From Terriglobus sp. RCC_193 (GTDB lineage Bacteria; Acidobacteriota; Terriglobia; Terriglobales; Acidobacteriaceae): DNA of 64,000 bases. A model generated the notes under the pieces. That model worked only from the letters and a program-made list of their open reading frames with translations, was not told where the DNA came from and did not search any database. Shown piece after piece: positions 56,674 through 64,000 of this stretch (within the stretch, counting starts at the first letter, position 1; every line of letters begins with the position of its first letter). The stretch covers positions 1 through 64,000 of the forward strand of contig NZ_JBFUPK010000001.1 in NCBI RefSeq assembly GCF_041355105.1. Reading direction: 5' to 3'. Position numbers and translations under genes: made by a program.

Positions 56674-56852
56674 CACCCATCTTTGCGTACCGACACGTCT
56701 GAAATTTTTCAGGCACGAATGCAAGTTTTGTGAACTTTGCGAAAATGTAGCGAACTCTGTGTTCGTTACTATCAACAACCGCCGAACCAACTTAGATACT
56801 CTGCCCCATCTGCGCAGCACAAATCCCCTCGCAAAGAAACTAATCTTCCCTT

Positions 56853-57944
56853 ATGGCGAAGCGTGTCGGCGTGGATAAGTGGTTGTTTGGCACAGTGCTG
56901 GCACTGGTGTTCTTCGGCCTCGTGATGATCTTTTCCACCTCGGCTATCCTGGCCAAAGCCCAGTTCGGCTCGCCATATCACTTTGTCATCAGCCAGTTAA
57001 TCTTTGCTGTCCTGGGCATCATCGCGCTCTTCATTCTCCAGCGGGTGGACTACCGCAAATACAACAACCCCAAGGTTGTCTTCCCGGCCATTGCTATTAC
57101 GGCGTTATTGTTGCTCGGGGTCTTCTTCATGGGAGGCATGAATGGCGCACATCGCTGGATTCGCGTCGGCGGACTCACGCTGCAGCCGTCGGAATTAGCC
57201 AAGCCGCTCATCGTCCTCTTCCTCGCGTATTTCCTGCAAAGCCGCATCCACCAGATGGACGACATCAAGGGTACGCTCATCCGCGCTGCCGCCGTGCCGC
57301 TGCTCTTCATCCTGCTCATCGTTAAAGAGCCGGACCTTGGCACTGCCCTCGTCTGCGCAGGCGTCACAGGACTGATGCTCGCACTTGCAGGCATCCGCCT
57401 TCGCTGGATAGGCATTGCCGCCGCGGCTGCCGCTCCAGTTCTCTACTACATGCTCTTTCACGTGGCCTTCCGCCGTGCCCGTATGCTCGCCTTCATGAAT
57501 CCTGAGGCAGATCCCCGCGGCGCCGGTTTCCACATCCTGCAGTCGCTTATCGCGGTGGGTTCCGGCGGCTTCTTCGGCAAAGGCCTTACGGAAGGCATGC
57601 AGAAGCTGTTCTATCTCCCCGAGCCGCAGACGGACTTCATCTATGCCACAGTGTGTGAAGAACTTGGCCTCATCGGCGCGCTGTGCGTGCTGGCAGCCTT
57701 CGCATTCCTCGGCTATCGCGGCCTGCGCGCTGCGTATTTGTCGACGGATCCCTTCGCGCGCTTCCTCGCCTTCGGCATGACGTCGGCCATCCTCATCCAG
57801 GCCTTCTTCAACATGAGCGTCGTCATCGCGCTGCTGCCCACCAAGGGCATCCCGCTGCCATTCATCTCGTCCGGCGGCACCAGCGTCTTCATCACGCTGG
57901 CCAGCATGGGCGTGCTGCTTAACATCACGCGCGAGATTGACTGA
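56853..57944 (+). CDS. ftsW: Septal peptidoglycan polymerase FtsW
   Basis: A 363-residue SEDS glycosyltransferase with about ten helices. Marks: GLVMIFSTSA in helix 1, GAHRWIRVGGLTLQPSELAK, VKEPDLGTALV with the catalytic aspartate, DFIYATVCEELGLIGAL and GIPLPFISSGGTSVF. It polymerises lipid II at the septum with FtsI. The 221-bp upstream gap suggests its own promoter. murG starts one base after its stop. Confidence 0.95.
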   Translation: MAKRVGVDKWLFGTVLALVFFGLVMIFSTSAILAKAQFGSPYHFVISQLIFAVLGIIALFILQRVDYRKYNNPKVVFPAIAITALLLLGVFFMGGMNGAHRWIRVGGLTLQPSELAKPLIVLFLAYFLQSRIHQMDDIKGTLIRAAAVPLLFILLIVKEPDLGTALVCAGVTGLMLALAGIRLRWIGIAAAAAAPVLYYMLFHVAFRRARMLAFMNPEADPRGAGFHILQSLIAVGSGGFFGKGLTEGMQKLFYLPEPQTDFIYATVCEELGLIGALCVLAAFAFLGYRGLRAAYLSTDPFARFLAFGMTSAILIQAFFNMSVVIALLPTKGIPLPFISSGGTSVFITLASMGVLLNITREID

Positions 57945-57945
57945 C

Positions 57946-59028
57946 GTGGCTGCAAACGACAACCTGCGCGTTCTCATCGCAGGCGGTGGCACCGGCGGTC
58001 ACGTTATCCCCGCGCTTGCCATCGCACGCGAACTGCGCGACCGTCACGCGGCTGAAGTGCGGTTGCTTGGGACACCGCGAGGCATCGAAACAAAGCTCGT
58101 TCCGGAAGCAGGCTTTCCACTCGAACTGATGCAGGTGGGCCAACTCGCCAACGTGTCATTGCTTACGCGCATCAAGACCCTCGCAGACCTCCCGCTCGGC
58201 ATCCTTCACTGCATCCGTCTGTTGCGCAGCTTCCGTCCGCAGGTAGTAGTTGGAGTTGGTGGATACGCCAGCGGTCCTGCAATGATTGCAGCCACACTGC
58301 TGCGCATCTCCACGCTCGCATACGAGCCCAATGCCGTACCCGGCATGGTGAATCGCGTTCTCGGCAAACGCGTCAGCGCCGCAGCCGTAGCCTTTGAAGA
58401 AACGCGCAGTTACTTTCGCAACGCCGAAGTCACCGGCGTCCCCGTTCGCTCGGAAATCTTTCAGACTGGCTCACTGGTCACGCAGCCACCGCGTCTGCTC
58501 ATCACCGCAGGCAGCAACGGCGCGAAGGTGTTCAATGACACAGTGCCTCTGATCGCCGCCGATCTTCTTACAGCCATTCCGCATCTCACCATCGTTCACC
58601 AGACAGGCGAGCGTGCCTTCGCTGCAACAGAAACGGCCTATCGCAACGCCGGTATCCCCGCGGAACGTGTGACGGTGTTGCCATTCCTGAAAGACATGCC
58701 GCAGCAACTCGAACAGGCCACGCTGGTGCTTGCACGCTCTGGCAGCACGGTGGCAGAACTCGCAGCAGCGGGACGTCCGGCATTGTTGGTTCCATTTCCG
58801 CAAGCGGCGGACGACCATCAGACCAAAAACGCCCTCGCCATGGTCCGCATCGGCGCAGCAGAGATGCTGCCGCAAGCGGAACTGACACCGGACATCCTCC
58901 GCACACGCCTGATCGCACTGCTCACTGCACCAGGACATCTGCAGAAGATGTCCCAGGCAGCCAGGTCCGGAGCAAAGCCAGATGCCTTGCAGAACATCGG
59001 CAATCGCATCGTCTCTCTCGCGCGCTAA
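57946..59028 (+). CDS. murG: UDP-GlcNAc:lipid I GlcNAc transferase
   Basis: A 360-residue GT28 enzyme that turns lipid I into lipid II at the inner membrane. GGGTGGHVIPALAIA opens the N-terminal domain; VVGVGGYASGPAM and the sugar-nucleotide site LARSGSTVAELAAAGRPALLVPFPQAADDHQ (shown in part) follow. GTG 57946 directly follows the ftsW TGA; a TTG nine bases earlier overlaps ftsW and is an alternative. Confidence 0.95.
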   Translation: MAANDNLRVLIAGGGTGGHVIPALAIARELRDRHAAEVRLLGTPRGIETKLVPEAGFPLELMQVGQLANVSLLTRIKTLADLPLGILHCIRLLRSFRPQVVVGVGGYASGPAMIAATLLRISTLAYEPNAVPGMVNRVLGKRVSAAAVAFEETRSYFRNAEVTGVPVRSEIFQTGSLVTQPPRLLITAGSNGAKVFNDTVPLIAADLLTAIPHLTIVHQTGERAFAATETAYRNAGIPAERVTVLPFLKDMPQQLEQATLVLARSGSTVAELAAAGRPALLVPFPQAADDHQTKNALAMVRIGAAEMLPQAELTPDILRTRLIALLTAPGHLQKMSQAARSGAKPDALQNIGNRIVSLAR

Positions 59029-59047
59029 CTGGAAATAAGCAAGAAGA

Positions 59048-59073
59048 AAGGCCCGGCAATTGTGCCGGGCCTT
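59048..59073. terminator. Bidirectional terminator after murG
   Basis: AAGGCCCGGCA (59048-59058) and TGCCGGGCCTT (59063-59073) form a perfect 11-bp stem with an AATTG-type loop between the convergent murG and WxxGxW genes. Confidence 0.85.
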
Positions 59074-59101
59074 GATCCCTCTGGGGGAGGGAAGTTGATG
59101 T

Positions 59102-60055
59102 TTACCGGTGACCGCCGCCACCACCACCACGGGAACCTCCGCCCCCGCCGCCGTGGAATCCACCACCGCCGCCACCGCTGAAGCCACCACCGCCACCGAA
59201 GTTGCCGCCACCCGAAGGTGCTGAGAAGCTGCGTCCACCACCGCCGTAGTTACCGCCGGGTGAGGAAAAGCTCCGCGCTCCGTTAAAGTTGCCGCCTGGC
59301 TGCGAGAAGCTGCGGGTCTGGCCACCGGGCTGGCCATAGCGGTTCGCACCACCCGGCTGACCGGCAAATCCATTACCACGGTTAAACGATCCGCCGGGCT
59401 GTCCGCCGCGGTTGAAGTTGCCACCGTTCACGCCGCCGCGGAATCCATTCCCTCCGTTAAAGCCGCGTCCGCCGTTGAAGCCAGCGCTGCGGAAGTTCGC
59501 CGGAGGATGTCCATTGAACCCCGGTCCACCACCGCGGATATTCCCACGGAAACCACCGTAGCTGCCGTTGTACCAGCGACCGCCGAAGCCCGGTCCGAAG
59601 TGGCAATAGGTGCGGTTGTACCAGAAGCGTCCACTGTTCCAGTAGCCGCCATAGAAGCCCACACCAAAGTAGCCCCAGCCGTAGTTCACGCCACCGTAGT
59701 AGCCCACGGTTGGACCCCAATAGCCCGCGTTCCACAGCCATCCGCTGTCGTAGCCAGGACCCCACCAACCAGGCGTCCACAGTGCGCCAGTATAGGGAGG
59801 CATCACCCAGGCGCCGTTTACCCAGTAATAGTCGTTCGCCGCAGAATCCCATGCCCAGTAGCCGGGCGTCCAGATGTAGCCGTCGCCGGGAGCAACGGGC
59901 TGGTCGTATTCGGGAATCGCCGGGGGAGCACCAAAGCTGGCCGCAACCACCACCTGGGCCTGCGCGTCGTTCGTCGTCATCAACGCAGCCACGGGAGCAA
60001 GAGACAGGGCAGCAATCGCTGCAAACTTTCCAAACTTCATCATCTCAATCACCAT
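59102..60055 (-). CDS. Secreted glycine-rich WxxGxW-repeat protein (paralogue 1)
   Basis: A 317-residue exported protein: a signal peptide (~6-33, ending NDAQAQ), a repeat domain with several W-x2-G-x-W-like units (YIWTPGYWAWD, YYWVNGAWVMPP, ALWTPGWWGPG, WLWNAGYWGP), then an Asn/Gly/Phe-rich tail ending in poly-Gly and a basic HR. This matches the YXWGXW/WxxGxW repeat families of Proteobacteria and Acidobacteria; the function is unknown. It lies between murG and murC on the other strand. ATG 60055 is used; 60043 is possible. Confidence 0.83.
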   Translation of the reverse strand: MVIEMMKFGKFAAIAALSLAPVAALMTTNDAQAQVVVAASFGAPPAIPEYDQPVAPGDGYIWTPGYWAWDSAANDYYWVNGAWVMPPYTGALWTPGWWGPGYDSGWLWNAGYWGPTVGYYGGVNYGWGYFGVGFYGGYWNSGRFWYNRTYCHFGPGFGGRWYNGSYGGFRGNIRGGGPGFNGHPPANFRSAGFNGGRGFNGGNGFRGGVNGGNFNRGGQPGGSFNRGNGFAGQPGGANRYGQPGGQTRSFSQPGGNFNGARSFSSPGGNYGGGGRSFSAPSGGGNFGGGGGFSGGGGGGFHGGGGGGSRGGGGGGHR

Positions 60056-60259
60056 GCCGGATCTTCTTCGCCTGTCCGTCCCCTTGCGGCGGGGTTCGAT
60101 CGAAGCCCGGTCGGTTCTCCGGGAGCCATCCCGGATCAACGTCATTAATTTGAACACCGAAACCCGGCTCAGGTTGCGGTTGAATGAAAAGCGCCAGTCT
60201 CAGCCACCAAAAAGCAGAGCCGGAAGCCTGAAAAGCCGCCGACTCTGCGGGTAAACCCC

Positions 60260-61417
60260 TTAGAATCTGCCAAAACTGCGTATACCTGAGGGCATGTTGT
60301 GACCACCCTGAGGAGCACTGAAGTTCGGGCGATCCCCACCACCAAACCGATTACCGCCCTGCGGAGCCTGGGAAGCACCGCCACGGAAATCATTCGGCTG
60401 CGCATTCTGCGCCGGACGATCGAAATTCCGCTGCACCGGCGCGTTCGGCTGAACGGTGTTGTTTCCCCGGCCACCATCCATCGGCATCTCCCGGCGAGGA
60501 GGATTCGGTGTATTCACCTGCCCCCCTTGCGGAAACCCACGCTGCGGAGGATTGGGCGTGTTCACCTGCGGAGGCCGGTTCTGGTTGTCATTGCCGCCGG
60601 ACCAGCGCATGCCATTGTTGCCTCCGTCGCGGTTCGCTCCATCGCGCGCAGGCTGCTGCGTGTTGCCAGTAAACCCGTTGCTACGGCCATCGCTGCCGCG
60701 CCCGTCATTTCCACGGAAGTCCTGTGGACTCCCACCGCGGAAGCCATTATTCGACGGAGTAGAAACCACCCCGCGATTAAATCCACGATCACGCTGCGTC
60801 ATCGTAGGCCCAAAGCGCCGATCCAGCATCGCGCGTTGCTCATCGCGGTTGGGCTGCATACGCAGTCCGCCGGGGCCACCGTTGAACGACACGCGAGCGC
60901 CGCCACGGTTCCAGTCGCCTCCCACAGGCCGCACAAACGTGTTGTGAACAAACCGCATATCCACGCGGTTGATCGCCGTGTTGTAAAAGAAGCGGTTGCC
61001 GTTCCAGTAGCCGCCCTCATAGCCGGTCCCGAAATAGCCAAAGCCATAGTTCACGCCGCCATAGAAGCCCACTTCCGGGCCCCAATATCCGGCGTTCCAT
61101 ACATAGCCGCTGTTGCCATAAGCCCAATATCCGGGCGTCCACAGCAGGCCGGTTTCCGGCGCCATCACCCACTCGCCGTCCACCCAGTAGTAATCCTGCA
61201 CCTGGTCGTCCCATGCCCAGTAGCCGGGCGTCCAGAGGTAGCCATCGCCTGGCGCGAAGGGTTGTTCCATCACCGGCAACGGAGGCGGTGCCACCCGCGC
61301 CACGCCCACGTTCACTGAGATACCCCACTGCGCACGCAGCGTGGGCGTGGCCATCAGGCTGGCTGCGGCAATAGCAAGAGTTGTCACGGAGGTCCGAACT
61401 GCGGTGGGAACGTACAT
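60260..61417 (-). CDS. Secreted glycine-rich WxxGxW-repeat protein (paralogue 2)
   Basis: A 385-residue paralogue of the neighbouring gene: signal peptide (~10-30, TPTLRAQ) and the same repeat block (YLWTPGYWAWD, YYWVDGEWVMAPETG, LLWTPGYWAYGN, GYVWNAGYWGPEVGFYGGVN). The tail differs: it is Asn/Gln/Pro/Arg-rich with a duplicated QVNTPNPP segment and little poly-Gly. A tandem duplication followed by tail divergence explains the pair. It is 204 bp from, and divergent to, murC. Confidence 0.83.
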   Translation of the reverse strand: MYVPTAVRTSVTTLAIAAASLMATPTLRAQWGISVNVGVARVAPPPLPVMEQPFAPGDGYLWTPGYWAWDDQVQDYYWVDGEWVMAPETGLLWTPGYWAYGNSGYVWNAGYWGPEVGFYGGVNYGFGYFGTGYEGGYWNGNRFFYNTAINRVDMRFVHNTFVRPVGGDWNRGGARVSFNGGPGGLRMQPNRDEQRAMLDRRFGPTMTQRDRGFNRGVVSTPSNNGFRGGSPQDFRGNDGRGSDGRSNGFTGNTQQPARDGANRDGGNNGMRWSGGNDNQNRPPQVNTPNPPQRGFPQGGQVNTPNPPRREMPMDGGRGNNTVQPNAPVQRNFDRPAQNAQPNDFRGGASQAPQGGNRFGGGDRPNFSAPQGGHNMPSGIRSFGRF

Positions 61418-61620
61418 GGTCGTGCTCCTTCCGCCATGCCGCCCCGCATCCCGCGGGTGAGGCTGGCTTACACATGCTCAAACGCAGTTTTGCGACAAAA
61501 GTTGCGTATCCCGGCACCGCATCGCCCTGAAAATAAACGTTTCGCGTGGAAATGCTCCGCAGGGCGGCGTTCACACTGCTACAGTGATTTCTGATTCTGT
61601 AACGGGAGAACGGTTCGGCC

Positions 61621-62991
61621 TTGTTCGCAGCGGCGCAGCGCGTACACTTTATCGGGATTGGCGGCATCGGCATGAGCGGCATCGCTGAGATCCTGCTTTC
61701 CATGGGTTTCCCTGTCAGCGGATCCGACCTCCGTACCTCGCCCACCACAGACCGCCTCAAGAAACTCGGCGCAGCCATCTTCGTCGGCCACGCCGCAGAA
61801 CAGGTACGCCCCGCCGACGTCGTCGTCATCAGCTCGGCTGTCGCCAAGGACAATCCCGAAGTCGTCGAAGCCCAGGCCCGCCACATCCCCGTCATCCCCC
61901 GCGCTGAGATGCTCGCCGAACTGATGCGCCTGAAATACGGCGTCGCCATCGCTGGCATGCACGGCAAAACCACCACCACCAGCATGGTGGCGGCAGTGCT
62001 GGAGACAGGCGGCCTCGACCCCACCGTAGTGGTGGGCGGTCGCGTGGACATGTTCGGTTCCAACGCGCGTCCCGGCCAGTCGCAGTACCTCGTCGCAGAA
62101 GCCGATGAGAGCGACCGCAGCTTCCTCAAACTCTCGCCCATCCTCGCCGTTGTCACAAACCTTGATCGCGAACACATGGAAAACTATCGCGACATGGACG
62201 ACGTGGAGCAGTGCTTCGTCGACTTCATGAACAAGGTCCCGTTCTACGGAGCCACCACCGCCTGCATTGACGACCCGCTCCTGCGCGCCATCCTTCCGCG
62301 CGTCACCAAGCGTGTCATGACTTACGGCGAAAGCCCCGAAGCAGACTTCCAGCTCGTCATGCTGCCCGCCGAAGCGGAAAGCTACTCCACCTTTGAAGTG
62401 AACGCACGCGGCATCGTGCTCGGCCCGTTCAAGCTGCATGTGCCCGGCAAACACAACGTCCTGAACGCAACGGCTGCCGTTGCCATTGGTGTGGAACTCG
62501 GTGTACCGCCAAAGCAGATCGCCGCAGGCTTATCGCGTTTTCGCGGCGTTGATCGCCGTTTCCAGACCAAAGGCGAAGCCCGCGGCGTCACCGTCATTGA
62601 CGACTACGGTCACCACCCCACCGAAATTCGTGCCACGCTGCAGGCCGCGCGCGACGTAGGCTATCGTCGCGTCCATGTCCTCTTCCAGCCGCATCGTTAT
62701 ACGCGCACACGCGATCTCTTTGAAGATTTCATTCTCGCCTTCAAGAATGCGGATCGCGTGGAAGTAGTGGACATCTACGCCGCCAGCGAACAGCCCATCG
62801 AAGGCGTCTCTTCCGGTGCTCTCGTCCGCGCCATGCGCAACGCAGGCATCGACGCCAACTACGCACCCAGCCTCGAAGCCGGCGCACAACGCGTCGCAGA
62901 AGCTGCTGCCAAGGGCGAAGCCATTCTCACACTCGGCGCAGGCAGCATCTCGCAGGCAGGCCCCATGATCCTGGAAGCACTGCGCAAATAG
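61621..62991 (+). CDS. murC: UDP-MurNAc:L-alanine ligase
   Basis: A 456-residue Mur ligase adding the first stem residue. It opens VHFIGIGGIGMSGIAEIL; ATP loop IAGMHGKTTTTSMVAA (~113-128), EADESDRSF, NLDREHMENY and DDYGHHPTEI are family marks. TTG 61621 is the start, with GGGAGAA about ten bases upstream. It is cut off from murG by the two WxxGxW genes, so it has its own promoter. No ftsQ/ftsA/ftsZ follows. Confidence 0.95.
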   Translation: MFAAAQRVHFIGIGGIGMSGIAEILLSMGFPVSGSDLRTSPTTDRLKKLGAAIFVGHAAEQVRPADVVVISSAVAKDNPEVVEAQARHIPVIPRAEMLAELMRLKYGVAIAGMHGKTTTTSMVAAVLETGGLDPTVVVGGRVDMFGSNARPGQSQYLVAEADESDRSFLKLSPILAVVTNLDREHMENYRDMDDVEQCFVDFMNKVPFYGATTACIDDPLLRAILPRVTKRVMTYGESPEADFQLVMLPAEAESYSTFEVNARGIVLGPFKLHVPGKHNVLNATAAVAIGVELGVPPKQIAAGLSRFRGVDRRFQTKGEARGVTVIDDYGHHPTEIRATLQAARDVGYRRVHVLFQPHRYTRTRDLFEDFILAFKNADRVEVVDIYAASEQPIEGVSSGALVRAMRNAGIDANYAPSLEAGAQRVAEAAAKGEAILTLGAGSISQAGPMILEALRK

Positions 62992-63036
62992 CTGGGAACT
63001 GCTATTCCCCATGAACTTCTATTCTCCATGGAAGCC

Positions 63037-63063
63037 GTCATTCTGAGCAAAGCGAAGAATCCC
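63037..63063 (+). repeat. Dispersed repeat copy, GAATCCC type
   Basis: GTCATTCTGAGCA, then AAGCGAAGAATCCC; one mismatch to the 44163 copy. Confidence 0.85.
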
Positions 63064-63096
63064 GACGAACTCTCATCCTGCCAAAGCCCTCACAAG

Positions 63097-63161
63097 CTTC
63101 CAGCCACAAACCAAAACCAGCTTCGCAAAGGCGAAGCTCCTACGGTCGAAGACCGTCATCC
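63097..63161 (+). repeat. Direct repeat unit, copy 1
   Basis: A ~65-bp unit from CTTCCAGCCA through the palindrome AGCTTCGCAAAGGCGAAGCT to GGTCGAAGACCGTCATCC. Copy 2 is at 63246. Confidence 0.85.
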
Positions 63162-63187
63162 AACAAGCTCATACGGTTCGAAAGGCC

Positions 63188-63214
63188 GTCATTCTGAGCG
63201 CAGCGAAGAATCCC
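63188..63214 (+). repeat. Dispersed repeat copy, GAATCCC type
   Basis: GTCATTCTGAGCG, then CAGCGAAGAATCCC. It is preceded by a partial third copy of the direct repeat (TACGGTTCGAAAGGCC). Confidence 0.85.
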
Positions 63215-63245
63215 AACGCATTTCCCCCGGCAACAAGCTCAATCC

Positions 63246-63311
63246 CTTCCAGCCATAAACCCAAAACCAGCTTCGCAAAGGCGAAGCTCGTACGGTCGAA
63301 GACCGTCATCC
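63246..63311 (+). repeat. Direct repeat unit, copy 2
   Basis: Nearly identical to 63097-63161, one inserted base and two or three substitutions. It runs directly into the GGACCTG-type dispersed repeat. Confidence 0.85.
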
Positions 63312-63348
63312 TGAACGCAGCGAAGCGAAGCTGAAGGACCTGCATTCC
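63305..63348 (+). repeat. Dispersed repeat copy, GGACCTG type
   Basis: Starts GTCATCCTGAACG and ends GAAGGACCTGCATTCC, matching the 30934 and 44305 copies with an internal AAGCG duplication. Confidence 0.83.
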
Positions 63349-63409
63349 CCTCAACCCACTACAACGCACCAGAAAAACCCAACACACCAGTAGCCACGAA
63401 ACCGGGTGC

Positions 63410-63434
63410 CCCAGGTTCGCGAAGTTAACCTGGG
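63410..63434. repeat. Palindrome CCCAGGTT-N9-AACCTGGG
   Basis: An 8-bp inverted repeat with a nine-base loop, in a GGGTGCCCCAGG context. Confidence 0.6.
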
Positions 63435-63496
63435 TATTCGTGCAAAGCACGAACCAGCGAAGCTCCATCGCGCCAAGGGGGCGACTTCTTTGAAGG

Positions 63497-63516
63497 GGCA
63501 GGGCTTCAGCCCTGCC
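63497..63516. repeat. Hairpin GGCAGGGCT-TC-AGCCCTGCC
   Basis: Perfect 9-bp stem with a two-base centre, followed by GTTTAA. It may also act as a terminator for murC. Confidence 0.65.
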
Positions 63517-63535
63517 GTTTAACCCGAACCGAGAA

Positions 63536-63551
63536 AGCGGCTTCAGCCGCT
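63536..63551. repeat. Hairpin AGCGGCT-TC-AGCCGCT
   Basis: Perfect 7-bp stem with the same GCTTCAGC centre as the hairpin 39 bases upstream; the two look like members of one family. Confidence 0.6.
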
Positions 63552-63577
63552 GAGGGGATGCAGGGTAAAGTGTTGCC

Positions 63578-64000
63578 ATGCTCCGCAAGGTCCTTTCGCT
63601 CGCTCTCTGTGCCGTCACACTTTCTGCCGCCGCTCAAAAACACACACTCGCCGACGACGTAAACCCGCTCGTAGGCACCTCCGCAGAAGGCAATACCTTC
63701 CCCGGAGTGGGCGTGCCCTACGGCATGACGTCATGGACACCCGCGATCACGCGGACAGAGAAAAAGGGCACCGTGGCCTACCTGTACGACGCGCCACGAC
63801 TCTACGGCATCCGTGCCACACACTTCCTCTCCGGCTCCGCAGTGCAGGACTACGGCAGCTTCCAATTCCTCGCAGGCACCGGCAGTTTCCCCACGGACGC
63901 ATCGCAGCGAGCCTCCCGCTTTCCACATACCGACGAACACACCTCACCCTATCGCTATGACGTTTCCTTGCCTGATCTGCACGTCAAAGCCAGCGTGACG
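63578..64000 (+). CDS. GH92 family glycoside hydrolase (alpha-mannosidase), 5' part
   Basis: The first 141 codons of a gene that runs off the window. A signal peptide (MLRKVLSLALCAVTLSAAAQ) precedes the GH92 N-terminal pattern: VNPLVGTSAEGNTFPGVGVPYGMTSWTP (in part) and ATHFLSGSAVQDYG. GH92 enzymes are calcium-dependent exo-alpha-mannosidases, secreted or periplasmic, acting on mannans or N-glycans. The frame is open to the last base. ATG 63578 is the start. Confidence 0.88.
   Translation, partial: MLRKVLSLALCAVTLSAAAQKHTLADDVNPLVGTSAEGNTFPGVGVPYGMTSWTPAITRTEKKGTVAYLYDAPRLYGIRATHFLSGSAVQDYGSFQFLAGTGSFPTDASQRASRFPHTDEHTSPYRYDVSLPDLHVKASVT

Larger units (their letters stand above)
62992..63577. 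other. Repeat island between murC and the GH92 gene
   Basis: About 590 bp without a gene. It holds three dispersed GTCAT repeats, a ~65-bp direct repeat in two copies and three small palindromes (listed separately). The short open frames here are made of repeat sequence. Confidence 0.85.

Noticed and set aside
30934-63348. Dispersed repeats as a possible CRISPR array
   Set aside because: Copies are far apart, in both orientations and of unequal length, with no regular spacers and no cas genes.

Overview
The window looks like chromosomal DNA of an Acidobacteriota species, most likely a soil Acidobacteriaceae member of the Terriglobus/Granulicella/Edaphobacter type. This rests on moderately GC-rich coding DNA, an outer membrane lifestyle (TonB-dependent receptor, TonB-like protein, beta-barrels), a meso-diaminopimelate-type MurE, glycine-rich WxxGxW-repeat proteins and dispersed intergenic repeats beginning GTCATTCTGAGCG. 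The genus is inference; no rRNA or tRNA gene was seen.

Layout. 0.2-10.1 kb: accessory and stress genes: a DUF427 protein, a GntR(YtrA-type)-ABC exporter operon with its operator, a secreted esterase, an orphan cNMP-binding histidine kinase, a divergent TetR/MFS pair with two NemR-like boxes, and two NAD(P)-dependent oxidoreductases. 10.3-21.9 kb: a branched-chain amino acid operon on the minus strand, leuA-leuB-leuC-leuD-(zinc ribbon)-ilvD-ilvB-ilvN-ilvC, with a divergent LysR regulator at its head and an antisense RAYT/IS200-like gene wedged between ilvB and ilvN. 22-45.6 kb: envelope and mixed genes: two small beta-barrels, a degenerate M48 peptidase, a TonB-like protein, galE, DUF421, acs, a GAF/PAS histidine kinase, a dicarboxylate symporter, dxs, a globin-coupled diguanylate cyclase lacking the heme histidine, a siderophore receptor-Sel1-PiuC operon behind tandem palindromes, a fasciclin protein and a DUF2127 membrane protein. 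46-63 kb: the division and cell wall (dcw) cluster mraZ-rsmH-ftsL-ftsI-(TauE half)-murE-murF-mraY-murD-ftsW-murG-[two WxxGxW genes on the other strand]-murC. 63-63.6 kb: a repeat island. 63.6-64 kb: the start of a GH92 alpha-mannosidase that runs off the window.

How the genes work together. The ilv/leu genes form an almost complete valine/leucine pathway. The dcw genes cover cytoplasmic peptidoglycan precursor synthesis (MurC-F), lipid I/II formation (MraY, MurG) and the septal FtsW-FtsI synthase. ftsQ, ftsA, ftsZ, murB and ddl do not follow murC and must lie elsewhere. The TonB-dependent receptor, Sel1 and PiuC genes resemble the iron-uptake cluster known from Pseudomonas.

Most notable unexplained signals: a compact, heavily base-paired RNA candidate between rsmH and ftsL with a possible alternative pairing near the ftsL start, plus further hairpins between ftsL and ftsI; tandem GGACT-N5-AGTCC palindromes before the siderophore receptor; and dispersed repeats alongside a RAYT-like gene.
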